Assembly (NCBI GenBank): GCA_039198765.1
Contig: JBCCTF010000015.1
Coordinates: forward strand, 1-34,866
Length of the DNA stretch: 34,866 nt
Direction of reading: 5' to 3'
Origin: Parvularcula sp039198765
Lineage (GTDB): Bacteria; Pseudomonadota; Alphaproteobacteria; Caulobacterales; Parvularculaceae
Shown: positions 7,447 through 16,019 of the stretch, piece by piece
How the letters are laid out: every line of letters begins with the position of its first letter
Numbering within the stretch: the stretch's first letter is position 1
Position numbers and translations under genes: made by a program
The notes under the pieces: generated by a model
What the model saw: the letters and a program-made list of their open reading frames with translations, nothing else
What the model was told of the DNA's origin: nothing
The model's database searches: none

Positions 7447-9246
7447 ATGCGGAGCGTGGCTTCAAACGATACACAGCCAGATCGCGCCGCGACTCTTCTA
7501 CGGCCATACCTGCTGGTGGCGGCTGCATTCTCGCTATGCGTGAATCTGCTTTTCCTGGTTCTCCCGCTCTACATGCTCCAAGTGTACGATCGGGTGCTGA
7601 CGTCAGGGTCAGTAGAGACACTGATCTTGCTCACGGCCATCGCTGTCTTTCTCCACTTCATCTACGTGGCGGCCGATGGCGGCAGGCGGCGGGTCCTCGC
7701 TCGCGGGGGTCAGAAGCTCGCCGAGAGTTACGATGGGACCATTCTGTCGACGAGCCTGATCCGCGACAACACCCCCAACGCGCCAGTCGACAAAGTGCAG
7801 CATCTCGCCCGGATTCAATCCATGCTGCACCAAGGTGTGCTGGCTCCGGTCCTCGACCTACCCTTCACGCCGATGTTCATCATTGTGCTGTTCATTATCC
7901 ACCCGGCGCTTGGCACCTTGGGGCTGGTCGGGGCACTTGCCCTCGTGGCACTGGCGTGGATCAACGACCGGCTGAGCCGTCCGGATACGGAGCGTGCTGC
8001 AGCGGAAGAGCGACAAGCGGGCATGTTGCTCCAGCACCTAGTCCGCCAGCGGGCTGCGGTTCTCTCCATGGGTATGCTCGAAGGTGCCGTCGCGCGGTGG
8101 CAGAAACATCGACGCCAGTCGATCGATACGAGCCTCTCCGCCGGAATTCCGTCTACGTACCTTTCCGCCAGCAGTCGCGCGCTCAGATTGACGCTTCAGG
8201 TCGCCGTCCTCGGCGCCGCAGCGTACCTTGCGCTCGGCGGTTCCGTCTCAGCGGGCACCATCGTTGCCGCGTCCATCATCATGGGCAGAGCAATCGCCCC
8301 CATCGAACAAACGGTCTCGATCTGGCGACAGCTGATCTTGGCTCGGAAATCCTGGGCCGAGCTCGCGGATTTCCTGAATGGTCAGCAGGCAGCAGGCGAG
8401 GAGTCTATGGACGGTTCCTACACACCCATGCCGAGACCAAAAGCTGCGCTGTCCTTGGAAGACCTTGTGGTCGCTGTTCCGGGTACGAATAAGCCTCTCC
8501 TGCCGTCAATTTCGGTCGATCTGCACGAAGGAGAGATCATCGCACTTCTCGGTGCATCTGGCTCCGGGAAAACGTCTCTTCTCCAAACACTTGCTGGGGC
8601 TTGGGAGCCTGCCGAAGGGTATGTCCGTCTAGGACGCCGCGACCTCTCCACATGGTCACCGTCCGACAGCGGACGGTTTATCGGCTATCTTCCTCAACAC
8701 GTGGAGCTACTCACCGGTACGGTTTTTGAAAATGTCGCACGGTTCAACGACGTGCCCGAGGACCAGGTGTTTAGCGCAGCGCAGTCGGTCGGCTGTCATG
8801 ATATGATCCTTGCACTACCTAAAGGATACGATACCCCCATCGGCCAAGACGGCGTGCACCTGTCTGCAGGACAGCGCCAGTCAATCGGCCTCGCTCGGGC
8901 GTTTTTCGGTGATCCGGCTATGCTCCTCCTCGACGAGCCAACCGCGCACCTCGACACAGCGCTTGCGGCTAGCCTCATGAATCGGTTCGCAGCCCTTGCC
9001 CGTCTTCCGCGTGCGGAACGAGGCGTGACCACGATCATTGCCACCCATGATGTCCGGCTGATCAACTCGGCGGACCGCGTCATGCTGGTCCAGAACCGCA
9101 AAGTCGCTCTTACACCGCGGGAGAAGTATCTCCAGCGCGTCTCGGAAGTGCGCCGAGCTCAATCCGAGCAACAGCCTGAGAAGGCTCCGAAAATTACCGC
9201 AACGGTGAAGAAGCAATCGACACCCGAAGAAGGAGCTGGTCAGTGA
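7447..9246 (+). CDS. Type I secretion ABC transporter (permease-ATPase, PrtD-like)
   Basis: The protein has 599 residues: a six-TM exporter domain (about 20-300) fused to an ABC ATPase domain. Visible ATPase motifs are Walker A GASGSGKT (369-376), signature LSAGQ (472-476), Walker B LLLDEP (D496, E497) and the switch histidine in ATHDV (H534). There is no N-terminal C39 peptidase or peptidase-like domain, so it resembles the PrtD group rather than bacteriocin exporters or HlyB. GGGGGAA directly precedes the ATG at 7447; a GTG three codons later has better spacing and could be the true start. It opens an operon with adaptor, outer-membrane and lipoprotein genes. Confidence 0.92.
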   Translation: MRSVASNDTQPDRAATLLRPYLLVAAAFSLCVNLLFLVLPLYMLQVYDRVLTSGSVETLILLTAIAVFLHFIYVAADGGRRRVLARGGQKLAESYDGTILSTSLIRDNTPNAPVDKVQHLARIQSMLHQGVLAPVLDLPFTPMFIIVLFIIHPALGTLGLVGALALVALAWINDRLSRPDTERAAAEERQAGMLLQHLVRQRAAVLSMGMLEGAVARWQKHRRQSIDTSLSAGIPSTYLSASSRALRLTLQVAVLGAAAYLALGGSVSAGTIVAASIIMGRAIAPIEQTVSIWRQLILARKSWAELADFLNGQQAAGEESMDGSYTPMPRPKAALSLEDLVVAVPGTNKPLLPSISVDLHEGEIIALLGASGSGKTSLLQTLAGAWEPAEGYVRLGRRDLSTWSPSDSGRFIGYLPQHVELLTGTVFENVARFNDVPEDQVFSAAQSVGCHDMILALPKGYDTPIGQDGVHLSAGQRQSIGLARAFFGDPAMLLLDEPTAHLDTALAASLMNRFAALARLPRAERGVTTIIATHDVRLINSADRVMLVQNRKVALTPREKYLQRVSEVRRAQSEQQPEKAPKITATVKKQSTPEEGAGQ

Positions 9247-10547
9247 GCGGAGGAATGACAAGCACGCTCTCCGACCGTAGCGTCTTCCTGAGCGCCGTAG
9301 GCTGCGCCGTGGGCCTTGGCGGCTTTCTTCTCTGGGCCGGCTTCGCGGGTCTCGACGAGGGGGTCACTGCAAGCGGATTTGTTGTGGTTGAGAACGACCG
9401 GAAAGTCGTTCAGCACCTTGAGGGCGGCATTGTTCGCACACTGTCTGTTATCGAAGGCCAGCGGATCGAGAAAGGAGAAACACTCCTTACCCTCGAACCC
9501 GTCCAATCCGAAGCTGCCCGCGACGAGACGGCCTATGAAGCAGGGTTCGTCGAGGCCAGCCTCGCGCGCCTAGAGGCTCTCCGTACAGAACAACCGCAGC
9601 CGGATTGGTCTGACCTCGAGGCCATGAACTTGAGCGCCACCGTTTTCGCGGGGCTGGTCGAAAGACAAACGACGCTGTTCACCCAACAGCGCGAAACACA
9701 GACCAACTCAATCCAACGACTGGAGAGCCGCAGTGCCAGTCTTGAGGGTCGCGCGAGGGACCTCCGTATACAGATCACTGCGACGGAATCTGCAATCGAC
9801 AGCGCGCGCCGTGATCTCAACCGGCGCCGCGCACTCCTGGACGAGCGGCTTGAAACCATTGGAAACGTGGAGCAATTGGAGCGTGAAGTTGCGTCTCTTG
9901 AGTCCGAACTGGCCCGCCTTCAGGGTGACCGCAACCTCGCGCTGTCAGAGATCACCGAGACCAACAAAGCCATCGCAGAAACGAGCGCAGCCTTCGTCGA
10001 GGAGATTTCGCAAGAGCTCGTGGACCTCCAGGCACAGTCCCTTGTCGTGCGCGAACGACTTCGGTCGACTGAAGATCGGCTGGCGCGTACGCTGGTCACC
10101 GCACCGCAGGCCGGCGAAGTCCTCAACCTTGCTGTGACCACCGTGGGCGGTGTCGTCTTGCCCGGCGAGCCCATCATGGAGATCGTTCCGAATAAAGACG
10201 AATTAATTGCCCTCGTCCGCCTCCGTCCCCTCGACCGCGACGCTGTTCGTCAAGGCCAAGAAGTCGAAGCACAGCTCACCGCTTACAACACCTTCACAAC
10301 GCCGCGCATCAAAGGCGAAGTCATCGGTGTATCCGCGGACTTGATCGAAGATCCGATCACCCAGACCAGTTACTACGAGGCGCGCATCGTCCTCGACCGC
10401 GAGACCCTTCTCGCCTCAGATGATATCCAACTGGTGCCCGGCATGCCCGTCGATGCGTTCATCAAATCCGGCGAGAAACGCACTTTCCTGGACTACGTCC
10501 TCCAACCAATTGTCAGCACCCTGTCGAAGGGTGCTCGGATGGGGTGA
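9243..10547 (+). CDS. HlyD-family membrane fusion protein of type I secretion (PrtE-like)
   Basis: This 434-residue adaptor has a short cytoplasmic N-terminus, one TM (about residues 17-37), a lipoyl-like half motif (FVVVENDRKVVQHLEGGIV), a long coiled coil (about 95-285) and the second lipoyl half (VTAPQAGEVLNLAV) followed by a beta-barrel domain. The C-terminal YVLQPIVSTLSKGARMG is typical of the PrtE/HlyD type I secretion branch. The GTG start at 9243 overlaps the ABC gene's TGA by 4 bases and has AAGGAGC upstream; an ATG at 9255 has its GGAGGA too close. It bridges the ABC exporter and the TolC-type protein encoded next. Confidence 0.92.
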   Translation: MSGGMTSTLSDRSVFLSAVGCAVGLGGFLLWAGFAGLDEGVTASGFVVVENDRKVVQHLEGGIVRTLSVIEGQRIEKGETLLTLEPVQSEAARDETAYEAGFVEASLARLEALRTEQPQPDWSDLEAMNLSATVFAGLVERQTTLFTQQRETQTNSIQRLESRSASLEGRARDLRIQITATESAIDSARRDLNRRRALLDERLETIGNVEQLEREVASLESELARLQGDRNLALSEITETNKAIAETSAAFVEEISQELVDLQAQSLVVRERLRSTEDRLARTLVTAPQAGEVLNLAVTTVGGVVLPGEPIMEIVPNKDELIALVRLRPLDRDAVRQGQEVEAQLTAYNTFTTPRIKGEVIGVSADLIEDPITQTSYYEARIVLDRETLLASDDIQLVPGMPVDAFIKSGEKRTFLDYVLQPIVSTLSKGARMG

Positions 10548-10551
10548 CGGG

Positions 10552-11850
10552 ATGGCACCTCTGAGCACACTCCTTATCAACGCCGCCGCAGTGGTTGCCG
10601 CCGCTGTTGCGCCGTCTGCCGCGGACGACACTCCAGCGCAGTGCCTCCACTTCGAAGAGGCTCTTGTCGGCGCCATCGATATCGACCCGCGGATGGACTC
10701 AGCACGCGGACGGTCTGACGCGGCAAAAGCTGATGCCCTTCTCGCTTACTCTCAGTATGCCCCTCAAATCGGGCTCTTCGCTCAGGTCGGCCTCGGCGAC
10801 ACTCTTCCGCTCGATCAAATCCGTGACGACCAGGTCGGCATTCAGGGTACTGTTGATCTCTACACGTTTGGTCGCCGCAAGCACGCGCAGGCCGAAGCTC
10901 GCGCTCTGCTTGAAGCAGCGCGCGAGGGCGAAGAGGAAGCGAAGGTGTTGGTCCTCCGCTCCGTCGCCCTGTCGTTCCTCGATGTGCTGAGAGCCAACGC
11001 ACTGATCGAATTGGCGAAACAAGAGCTCAAGATCTACGAGCGTGACGCCAGGACTGTCGATGACCGGCTCGAACGCCAGGTCATCACCATTGCGGACGCA
11101 AGCCAGATTCGCGCAAGAGAAGCCGTCGCACGAGCGGACTTACGCCGAGCGATCGCCCAGCGAGACGCCGCCGCGGTCAGACTCGAAGTTCTCTCTGGGC
11201 GGAAGGCTGCTTGCGTCGACGGTATCTCCGCAGCCGACTACTTAACCTACGGCACAGCCGAGCTCTTCCTTCTTCCTGAGGAACAGGCCGTCGACTTTGC
11301 TATGGGTCGTTCGTTCACGGTAAAACGAGCCGAAGCCAGCGTTGATGTGGCGAAGGCCCGTGTTCGCCAAGCCAACAGAGCGAACCTCCCCGTTTTATCG
11401 GCTAACGGATTTACTCTGTACGAATACGACTCCGACACAGGCGATTTCAACGAGGAAAGCCGTATCGGCCTCACACTTCGGCAGGAACTGTTCGCAGGCG
11501 GAGCAAACAGAGCACGTCGCCTACGCGCGCGGTCAGAGCTTCGCCAGGCGGAGGCTGATGCTCGGCTTGAGCGTATATCTCTTGAGGATCAGGTGCGCCG
11601 CGCTCTTCACCGGGCCATCGCCGCAGAAGACATCCGGAAGGCACTCAACGTAGCGAGCAGCGAAGCGAACAACCAGCTGAAGGCAACCGAACGAGCTTAC
11701 GAACTCAACGCCGTCGCCCTCACCGACTTGGTGATCGCCGTTGAGACCTATTACGGCTCAGCCGCGCGCGAAGTGAACGCCACCAACGAATACCTCACCG
11801 CTCTCGTCGAGCTCTACGCCGCCCTTGGCACCATTTCTCAGCCGCTGTGA
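10552..11850 (+). CDS. TolC-family outer-membrane efflux/secretion protein
   Basis: The protein has 432 residues beginning with a signal peptide (hydrophobic segment LINAAAVVAAAVAPSA, cleavage near A-D-D). It has the two-fold repeated helical layout of outer-membrane efflux proteins: a first half with GTVDLYTFGRRKHAQAEA and a second half with GLTLRQELFAGGANRARR, both characteristic TolC strand-helix junctions. It starts 4 bases after the adaptor gene, in the operon order ABC-HlyD-TolC of dedicated type I systems. It could also serve the AcrB-like pump at 19437-23643, which lacks an outer-membrane gene. The signal peptide has no positive charge near its N-terminus, which is a little unusual. 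Confidence 0.9.
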   Translation: MAPLSTLLINAAAVVAAAVAPSAADDTPAQCLHFEEALVGAIDIDPRMDSARGRSDAAKADALLAYSQYAPQIGLFAQVGLGDTLPLDQIRDDQVGIQGTVDLYTFGRRKHAQAEARALLEAAREGEEEAKVLVLRSVALSFLDVLRANALIELAKQELKIYERDARTVDDRLERQVITIADASQIRAREAVARADLRRAIAQRDAAAVRLEVLSGRKAACVDGISAADYLTYGTAELFLLPEEQAVDFAMGRSFTVKRAEASVDVAKARVRQANRANLPVLSANGFTLYEYDSDTGDFNEESRIGLTLRQELFAGGANRARRLRARSELRQAEADARLERISLEDQVRRALHRAIAAEDIRKALNVASSEANNQLKATERAYELNAVALTDLVIAVETYYGSAAREVNATNEYLTALVELYAALGTISQPL

Positions 11851-11851
11851 T

Positions 11852-11857
11852 GGAGGA
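11852..11857 (+). promoter_or_regulatory. Ribosome-binding site that fixes the lipoprotein start
   Basis: GGAGGA lies 7 bases before the GTG at 11865 and just after the TolC stop. It favours this GTG over the GTG/ATG pair at 11847/11850, which would put the site inside the gene. Confidence 0.6.
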
Positions 11858-11864
11858 TTTCAAA

Positions 11865-12407
11865 GTGACAGCATCGCAGCCCCGACACATCGTAGCAGCA
11901 TTCCTTTACATGTTGCTTGCCAGTTGTGCATCGAGTTCGCCGACACCTGATCAGGTGATGGATCGAACCTGGGAACACGTCGCGTGGGCGACGAAGGCAA
12001 CGCCCATCGACAGTGAGACAATGCGTATCGAGTCGCTCCGTTCCTTCGGGCGCTCGGTGTCCCATATGGAGTACGACGCCATCGCTCGCGCCGCCGCTGA
12101 GGCCAAGCGCATTGGCGCACCGAATTTCGTTATTACGTATGCTGATTATGAAAAGGGCGCACTTGCATTCGGCCCACAGTTTTCGTCGGTCCGCAAAAAA
12201 TGGATCGGATCATACGCGGACCTGCTACAGGAGCGCACCGACCAGAGCCTCGACATGGGCCCCTTCGGCGCGGGATCGGTCGTCCTGGTTGTCCAATTTC
12301 TCGGAGAGGATAACGGACGGTATCGGGAGACTTTTTCGACAGAGGAAGTGTACGACGCCCTCTTCTTCCGTAAACAGACTTCCGATGAAACAAACCGTCC
12401 CCAATAG
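11865..12407 (+). CDS. Small lipoprotein of unknown function at the end of the type I secretion operon
   Basis: With the GTG start at 11865 the product has 180 residues and a type II signal peptide: MTASQPRHI, a hydrophobic stretch, then the lipobox LLASC with the lipidated cysteine at position 21. The rest is a soluble domain of about 155 residues with AIARAAAEAKRIGAPNFVI and a C-terminal SVVLVVQFLGE strand; it recalls small alphaproteobacterial lipoproteins with an AAE...G...FVI core, but I cannot place it in a named family. The residue after the cysteine is alanine, compatible with transfer to the outer membrane. It follows the TolC gene by 14 bases, so an accessory role in the secretion complex is possible. 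Confidence 0.75.
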   Translation: MTASQPRHIVAAFLYMLLASCASSSPTPDQVMDRTWEHVAWATKATPIDSETMRIESLRSFGRSVSHMEYDAIARAAAEAKRIGAPNFVITYADYEKGALAFGPQFSSVRKKWIGSYADLLQERTDQSLDMGPFGAGSVVLVVQFLGEDNGRYRETFSTEEVYDALFFRKQTSDETNRPQ

Positions 12408-12446
12408 ACCGTTGAACCGATAACCTGAAGCGCCTTCACAAAAGTT

Positions 12447-12459
12447 GGCGAGCTTCGCC
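12447..12459. repeat. Short hairpin between convergent genes
   Basis: GGCGA-GCT-TCGCC makes a 5-bp stem in the 125 bases between the lipoprotein and crotonase genes. No T-run follows, so its role as a terminator is doubtful. Confidence 0.25.
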
Positions 12460-12486
12460 CTACAAGCGAGTTTTCAAGGTCGCAAT

Positions 12487-12499
12487 GCTTCAAAGAAGC
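12487..12499. repeat. Second short hairpin between convergent genes
   Basis: GCTTC-AAA-GAAGC is a 5-bp stem 34 bases beyond the crotonase stop codon. It might help end the minus-strand transcript, but no T-run follows on either strand. Confidence 0.25.
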
Positions 12500-12532
12500 C
12501 TTTGGGGAGGTTATCTCTTTGTTTCTAATGCT

Positions 12533-13348
12533 CTAGTCACCCCGAAACTTCCCAGGTCGTTTTTCCAAGAACGCCTGAACTCCTTCCTTCTGATCATCCA
12601 TCATCTGTGTGAGGAGGAATTGATCACGATCCATATAGCTCGTGGCATAAGCCAGGGGTTGAGCACTTGCCTCGATGGACTGCTTTGCCATGCGCAAAGC
12701 AACTGGAGGCAATGCCGCATAATCCGCCGCTAGAGACAAAGCTCGCTCCAAAACTCCGCCATCATGAACGACCTCGTCAACAAGACCCCACGCTTCAGCT
12801 GACAAAGCATCAATCGTCCGCCCCAGGATGATCATTGATTTTGTACGAGAAAGACCAACAAGCGAAACGATTCGGGGCACGGACCCCCAGCTCATATTCA
12901 TGCCAAGCGGGACTTCAGGTGCCCGAATGGTGGCGTCCTGCGCAACGATGCGATGGTCCAGTGATACCGCCAATGCCAATCCGCCGCCGATACAGTGGCG
13001 GTCAACGGCTGCGATCGTCACCTGCTCTAGGCTGGCCCACGCCTGGCACATCTCCGGCCCGGCGGCCATGATTTGCCGATGCTCAAGGAGCGTCTTCGAA
13101 GGTTGCTCCCGAAGCTCAGGATCGTGAAGATCAGCACCCGCACAAAAACCACCAGCTCCTGAAAGCACGGCAACGGATGTCTCAACGTCACTCCGAAGAT
13201 GCTCAGCGGCTTGCTTGAGCTCGAGCATGCATTGATGAGACAGGAGGTTAAGGCCATCGCCACGGTCGACGAGAACGTGCGCAACACGACTTTCCGACCT
13301 TATACTGACGAACTCGCCGATATCTGTCCGCTTTATCGCCTCAGTCAT
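12533..13348 (-). CDS. Enoyl-CoA hydratase/isomerase (crotonase) family protein with one catalytic Glu missing
   Basis: The 271-residue protein has the crotonase fold: the oxyanion-hole loop GAGGFCAGADL (64-74) and IGGGLALAVSLDHRI (120-134), then IRAPEVPLGM. In true enoyl-CoA hydratases two glutamates act, one in GGGCE and one in the PE pair. Here the first is alanine (A125) and the second is kept (E145), which fits an isomerase or another crotonase reaction better than hydration. The ATG at 13348 has GGAGAG at 9 bases; an ATG at 13387 overlapping the TetR stop is an alternative that would add 13 residues. Its neighbours (TetR regulator, acyl-CoA dehydrogenase) point to acyl-CoA breakdown. 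Confidence 0.85.
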   Translation of the reverse strand: MTEAIKRTDIGEFVSIRSESRVAHVLVDRGDGLNLLSHQCMLELKQAAEHLRSDVETSVAVLSGAGGFCAGADLHDPELREQPSKTLLEHRQIMAAGPEMCQAWASLEQVTIAAVDRHCIGGGLALAVSLDHRIVAQDATIRAPEVPLGMNMSWGSVPRIVSLVGLSRTKSMIILGRTIDALSAEAWGLVDEVVHDGGVLERALSLAADYAALPPVALRMAKQSIEASAQPLAYATSYMDRDQFLLTQMMDDQKEGVQAFLEKRPGKFRGD

Positions 13349-13383
13349 GGTTTGGTTCTCTCCATCGCACCTGTCTCGAATGG

Positions 13384-14049
13384 TCATTTGCTCGCGTAAA
13401 GCTTTGCCATATCTCGGCGGAGATCAGCCGCAGCATCCCGCAGATTGATAGCGTCCGGCGCGACGATCCATTGGTAGCACATGCCAAATATCGTTCCACA
13501 GAATCGCACAGCAAAGCCTTCCGCCTGTGCCGCTGCATGGTCACCCTTAAACAAACCACCTGCCAGGGCGAGGGTTTGAATATCGTCTCGCGCCTGCCGA
13601 TGGAACCGCGCGAGGCTCGTGCGGATCTCTGAATGGGAGCCAACGGACTCAAACCACAGCGTATACATCACACGTGTTTCGTCAGCGCTGTTGTCAGCAA
13701 ATGAAACAGTCGCATCGAGCCGAGACATAAGCGCATCGAGCCCAAACTTCCCATCACCGTGGCGTCGGATCTCTCGCAACCAAAGTCGGCGGCAGTCATC
13801 GGCTAGTCGCACAAACAGTTGATCTTTCGACCCAAACTTTGCCTGGGCGAGACCGCGGCTGTAGCCTGCCCGCTCGCCGATTTCTTTAAGTGTTGTCTTC
13901 TGGGTACCGACCTCAAGGACCAGTTCGAGCGCTGCTTTCAGCATTCGCTTCTCTGAGAGCTCGGTGCGTTCAGCCTGGCTCAACCGACGACCCTGTCGGC
14001 CGGAGGGGTCCGCGGTAGCTTTACGAAAAGCTGGTTTGTTCCCGGTCAT
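13384..14049 (-). CDS. TetR-family transcriptional regulator of the acyl-CoA locus
   Basis: The protein has 221 residues with a basic N-terminal tail (KPAFRKATADPSGRQGRR) followed by the TetR DNA-binding domain (about 30-80), including TTLKEIGERAGYSRGLAQAK and FGSKDQLF. The C-terminal helical domain has no cofactor motif that I recognise. GAGG lies before the ATG. It is followed by the crotonase gene on the same strand and is divergent from the acyl-CoA dehydrogenase gene, with a perfect 12-bp palindrome in the shared intergenic region. The likely role is repression of the locus, relieved by an acyl-CoA, as for FadR/PsrA-type TetR proteins; the ligand is an inference. Confidence 0.9.
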   Translation of the reverse strand: MTGNKPAFRKATADPSGRQGRRLSQAERTELSEKRMLKAALELVLEVGTQKTTLKEIGERAGYSRGLAQAKFGSKDQLFVRLADDCRRLWLREIRRHGDGKFGLDALMSRLDATVSFADNSADETRVMYTLWFESVGSHSEIRTSLARFHRQARDDIQTLALAGGLFKGDHAAAQAEGFAVRFCGTIFGMCYQWIVAPDAINLRDAAADLRRDMAKLYASK

Positions 14050-14131
14050 GATCGCCTCGTATCAGACACCTTATGCAGGAAAAAGGCGTCATCGCCACCG
14101 CTGCGCCATATCGACGATTTTATTTGCTCTG

Positions 14132-14143
14132 AACAAATTTGTT
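14132..14143. promoter_or_regulatory. Perfect 12-bp palindrome, candidate TetR operator
   Basis: AACAAATTTGTT is perfectly self-complementary and sits in the 144 bases between the divergent TetR and acyl-CoA dehydrogenase genes, 83 bases from the first start and 50 from the second. It is AT-rich in a GC-rich region. Confidence 0.45.
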
Positions 14144-14193
14144 GCTTTCTCTCTTGTCCGGTTGGATGATCCGACACGCTTGGAGTTGAAGCT

Positions 14194-15993
14194 GTGAACA
14201 CCTACAAAGCCCCCCTGCGAGACATCACATTCGCCCTCAACGAAGTGTTGGATTACGAAAGTCATCTGCAAGCTCTCCCAGGTTGCGAAGAGATCGACTC
14301 TGAGACTGTCGAAGCCATTGCCCTAGAGTACGCCAAGTTTTGTGAAGGCGTCCTCAGTCCGCTCTACAGCGTCGGAGACTCCGAAGGCTGCTCATGGGAC
14401 GGCGGAAAAGTCAGCACACCTCTCGGGTTTAAAGACGCATACGCACAATACTGTGCCGGGGGATGGCCTTCACTCTCCTGCGAACCTAAACTGGGTGGAC
14501 AAGGCCTCCCGACATCCTTGGCGATGATCCTCGGTGAAATGCCGGGGTCAGCAAACATCTCGTTCACTCTGTATACGGGAGGGTTGTCAGGAGCGATCGA
14601 AACTCTCGCGGCGTTTGGCACCCCACAGCAGCGCGAAATGTTCGAAGCCAAACTGATCTCGGGCACATGGAATGCCACGATGTGCTTAACTGAGCCGCAC
14701 TGCGGTACCGATCTGGGACTTCTGAAAACCCAAGCGGAGCCCGATACAAATGGTACGTTTAGGGTCAGCGGTACAAAGATCTTTATCACTGGCGGTGAGC
14801 ACGATCTCACTGAGAACATTGTACATCTGGTCCTCGCCCGTCTCCCCGACGCACCGCCAGGGACAAAGGGGATCTCGCTGTTTATTGTGCCAAAGCTCAT
14901 GCCGAATGCAGGTTCTGATGAACTCTCCGAGAACGGAGTATCCTGCGGCTCGATCGAAACAAAAATGGGCATCAAGGGTAGCGCAACGTGCGTCATGCAC
15001 TTCGATAATGCCCGCGGCTATCTTTTGGGCGAGCGCAATCGCGGGTTGTCGACGATGTTCAAGTTCATCAACGCCTCACGCGTAAGGGCTGCATTCCAGG
15101 GTGTCTCGCACGCAGAATTGGGCTTTCAAAAATCGCTCGCTTATGCCCGAGATCGGCTGCAGATGCGCTCTTTATCAGGTGCGAAAAATCCAGCCGGAGT
15201 TGCTGATCCTATTATTGTCCACCCTGACGTTAGGCGCATGCTCCTTACACAGAAGGTCTTGACTGAAGGAAGCCGCACCCTCCTCTACGAACTGACCAAA
15301 CACCTTGATATTGTTGAGCGGAGTCCTGATGACAACAAAGTGCGAATATCTTCGGACCGGCTTGAGCTCCTCACACCCATTGCCAAAGGCTTTGTTACTG
15401 AGGCCGGCTGCGAGGCGTCAAACCTGGCGCTCCAATGCTTTGGTGGGCATGGCTACATCAAGGAGTGGGGCGTGGAACAAAACGTCCGTGATGCCCGTAT
15501 TTCGACACTCTATGAAGGGACCACGGGGATTCAGGCACTCGACCTCGTTTCCAGAAAGATCCTTGGCTCAAAAGGGCGCCTACTCACCGATTTTATTCAG
15601 GAGACCAGAAGCTTCTGCGAGAACAGCCGCGAACCAGTTGAGGGCGAGAGTCTCAATGAGGCGCTAACAGCCAAGCTTTCCGAGTGGGAATCTCTGGGCC
15701 GAGAGGTTGGTGAGAGGGCGTCGACAAACCCAGAGGAGATCGGGGCAGCATCCTATGACTTCCTCATGTACTCCGGATACGTATCATTAGCCTATTTCTG
15801 GCTACGAAGTGCATTGGTCGCGAGGGAACGCCTTGACCAACACTCCGGAGATCAAGAATTCTACGAGGCGAAATTGCAGTCGGCAGTCTTCTACTTCGCC
15901 CGCATTCTTCCGCGAACAGAGAGCCATCGAAGCGCAGTGAGGTCCGGTGCAGACAGTCTTATGGATATGCGGAGTGCGGACTTTGCGTTCTAG
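14194..15993 (+). CDS. Long acyl-CoA dehydrogenase with C-terminal extension (DmdC/FadE-like)
   Basis: The enzyme has 599 residues, longer than the roughly 380 of standard acyl-CoA dehydrogenases because of an extra C-terminal domain. The opening MNTYKAPLRDITFALNEVLD and the core are typical of the group often annotated as DmdC, the 3-methylmercaptopropionyl-CoA dehydrogenase, though many members act on ordinary fatty acyl-CoAs. Visible are the flavin-site segment MCLTEPHCGTDLG (163-175), KIFITGGEH (195-203), FGGHGYIKEWGVEQNVRD and the catalytic glutamate in TLYEGTTGIQ (E441). Translation starts at GTG with GGAG 8 bases upstream. It introduces the 2,3-double bond into acyl-CoA using FAD. Substrate preference cannot be decided here. 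Confidence 0.92.
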   Translation: MNTYKAPLRDITFALNEVLDYESHLQALPGCEEIDSETVEAIALEYAKFCEGVLSPLYSVGDSEGCSWDGGKVSTPLGFKDAYAQYCAGGWPSLSCEPKLGGQGLPTSLAMILGEMPGSANISFTLYTGGLSGAIETLAAFGTPQQREMFEAKLISGTWNATMCLTEPHCGTDLGLLKTQAEPDTNGTFRVSGTKIFITGGEHDLTENIVHLVLARLPDAPPGTKGISLFIVPKLMPNAGSDELSENGVSCGSIETKMGIKGSATCVMHFDNARGYLLGERNRGLSTMFKFINASRVRAAFQGVSHAELGFQKSLAYARDRLQMRSLSGAKNPAGVADPIIVHPDVRRMLLTQKVLTEGSRTLLYELTKHLDIVERSPDDNKVRISSDRLELLTPIAKGFVTEAGCEASNLALQCFGGHGYIKEWGVEQNVRDARISTLYEGTTGIQALDLVSRKILGSKGRLLTDFIQETRSFCENSREPVEGESLNEALTAKLSEWESLGREVGERASTNPEEIGAASYDFLMYSGYVSLAYFWLRSALVARERLDQHSGDQEFYEAKLQSAVFYFARILPRTESHRSAVRSGADSLMDMRSADFAF

Positions 15994-16019
15994 TTGCACT
16001 TAGGCGGGGTCTCATCTTT

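Noticed and set aside
7365..8492. 375-codon open frame on the plus strand, opening with MDTGALRD, like the LysR N-terminus
   Set aside because: It is the wrong frame of the ABC transporter gene and is rich in Arg, Pro and Ser. The resemblance to MDTQALR of the LysR protein spans only a few residues, too short to call a duplicated gene remnant.
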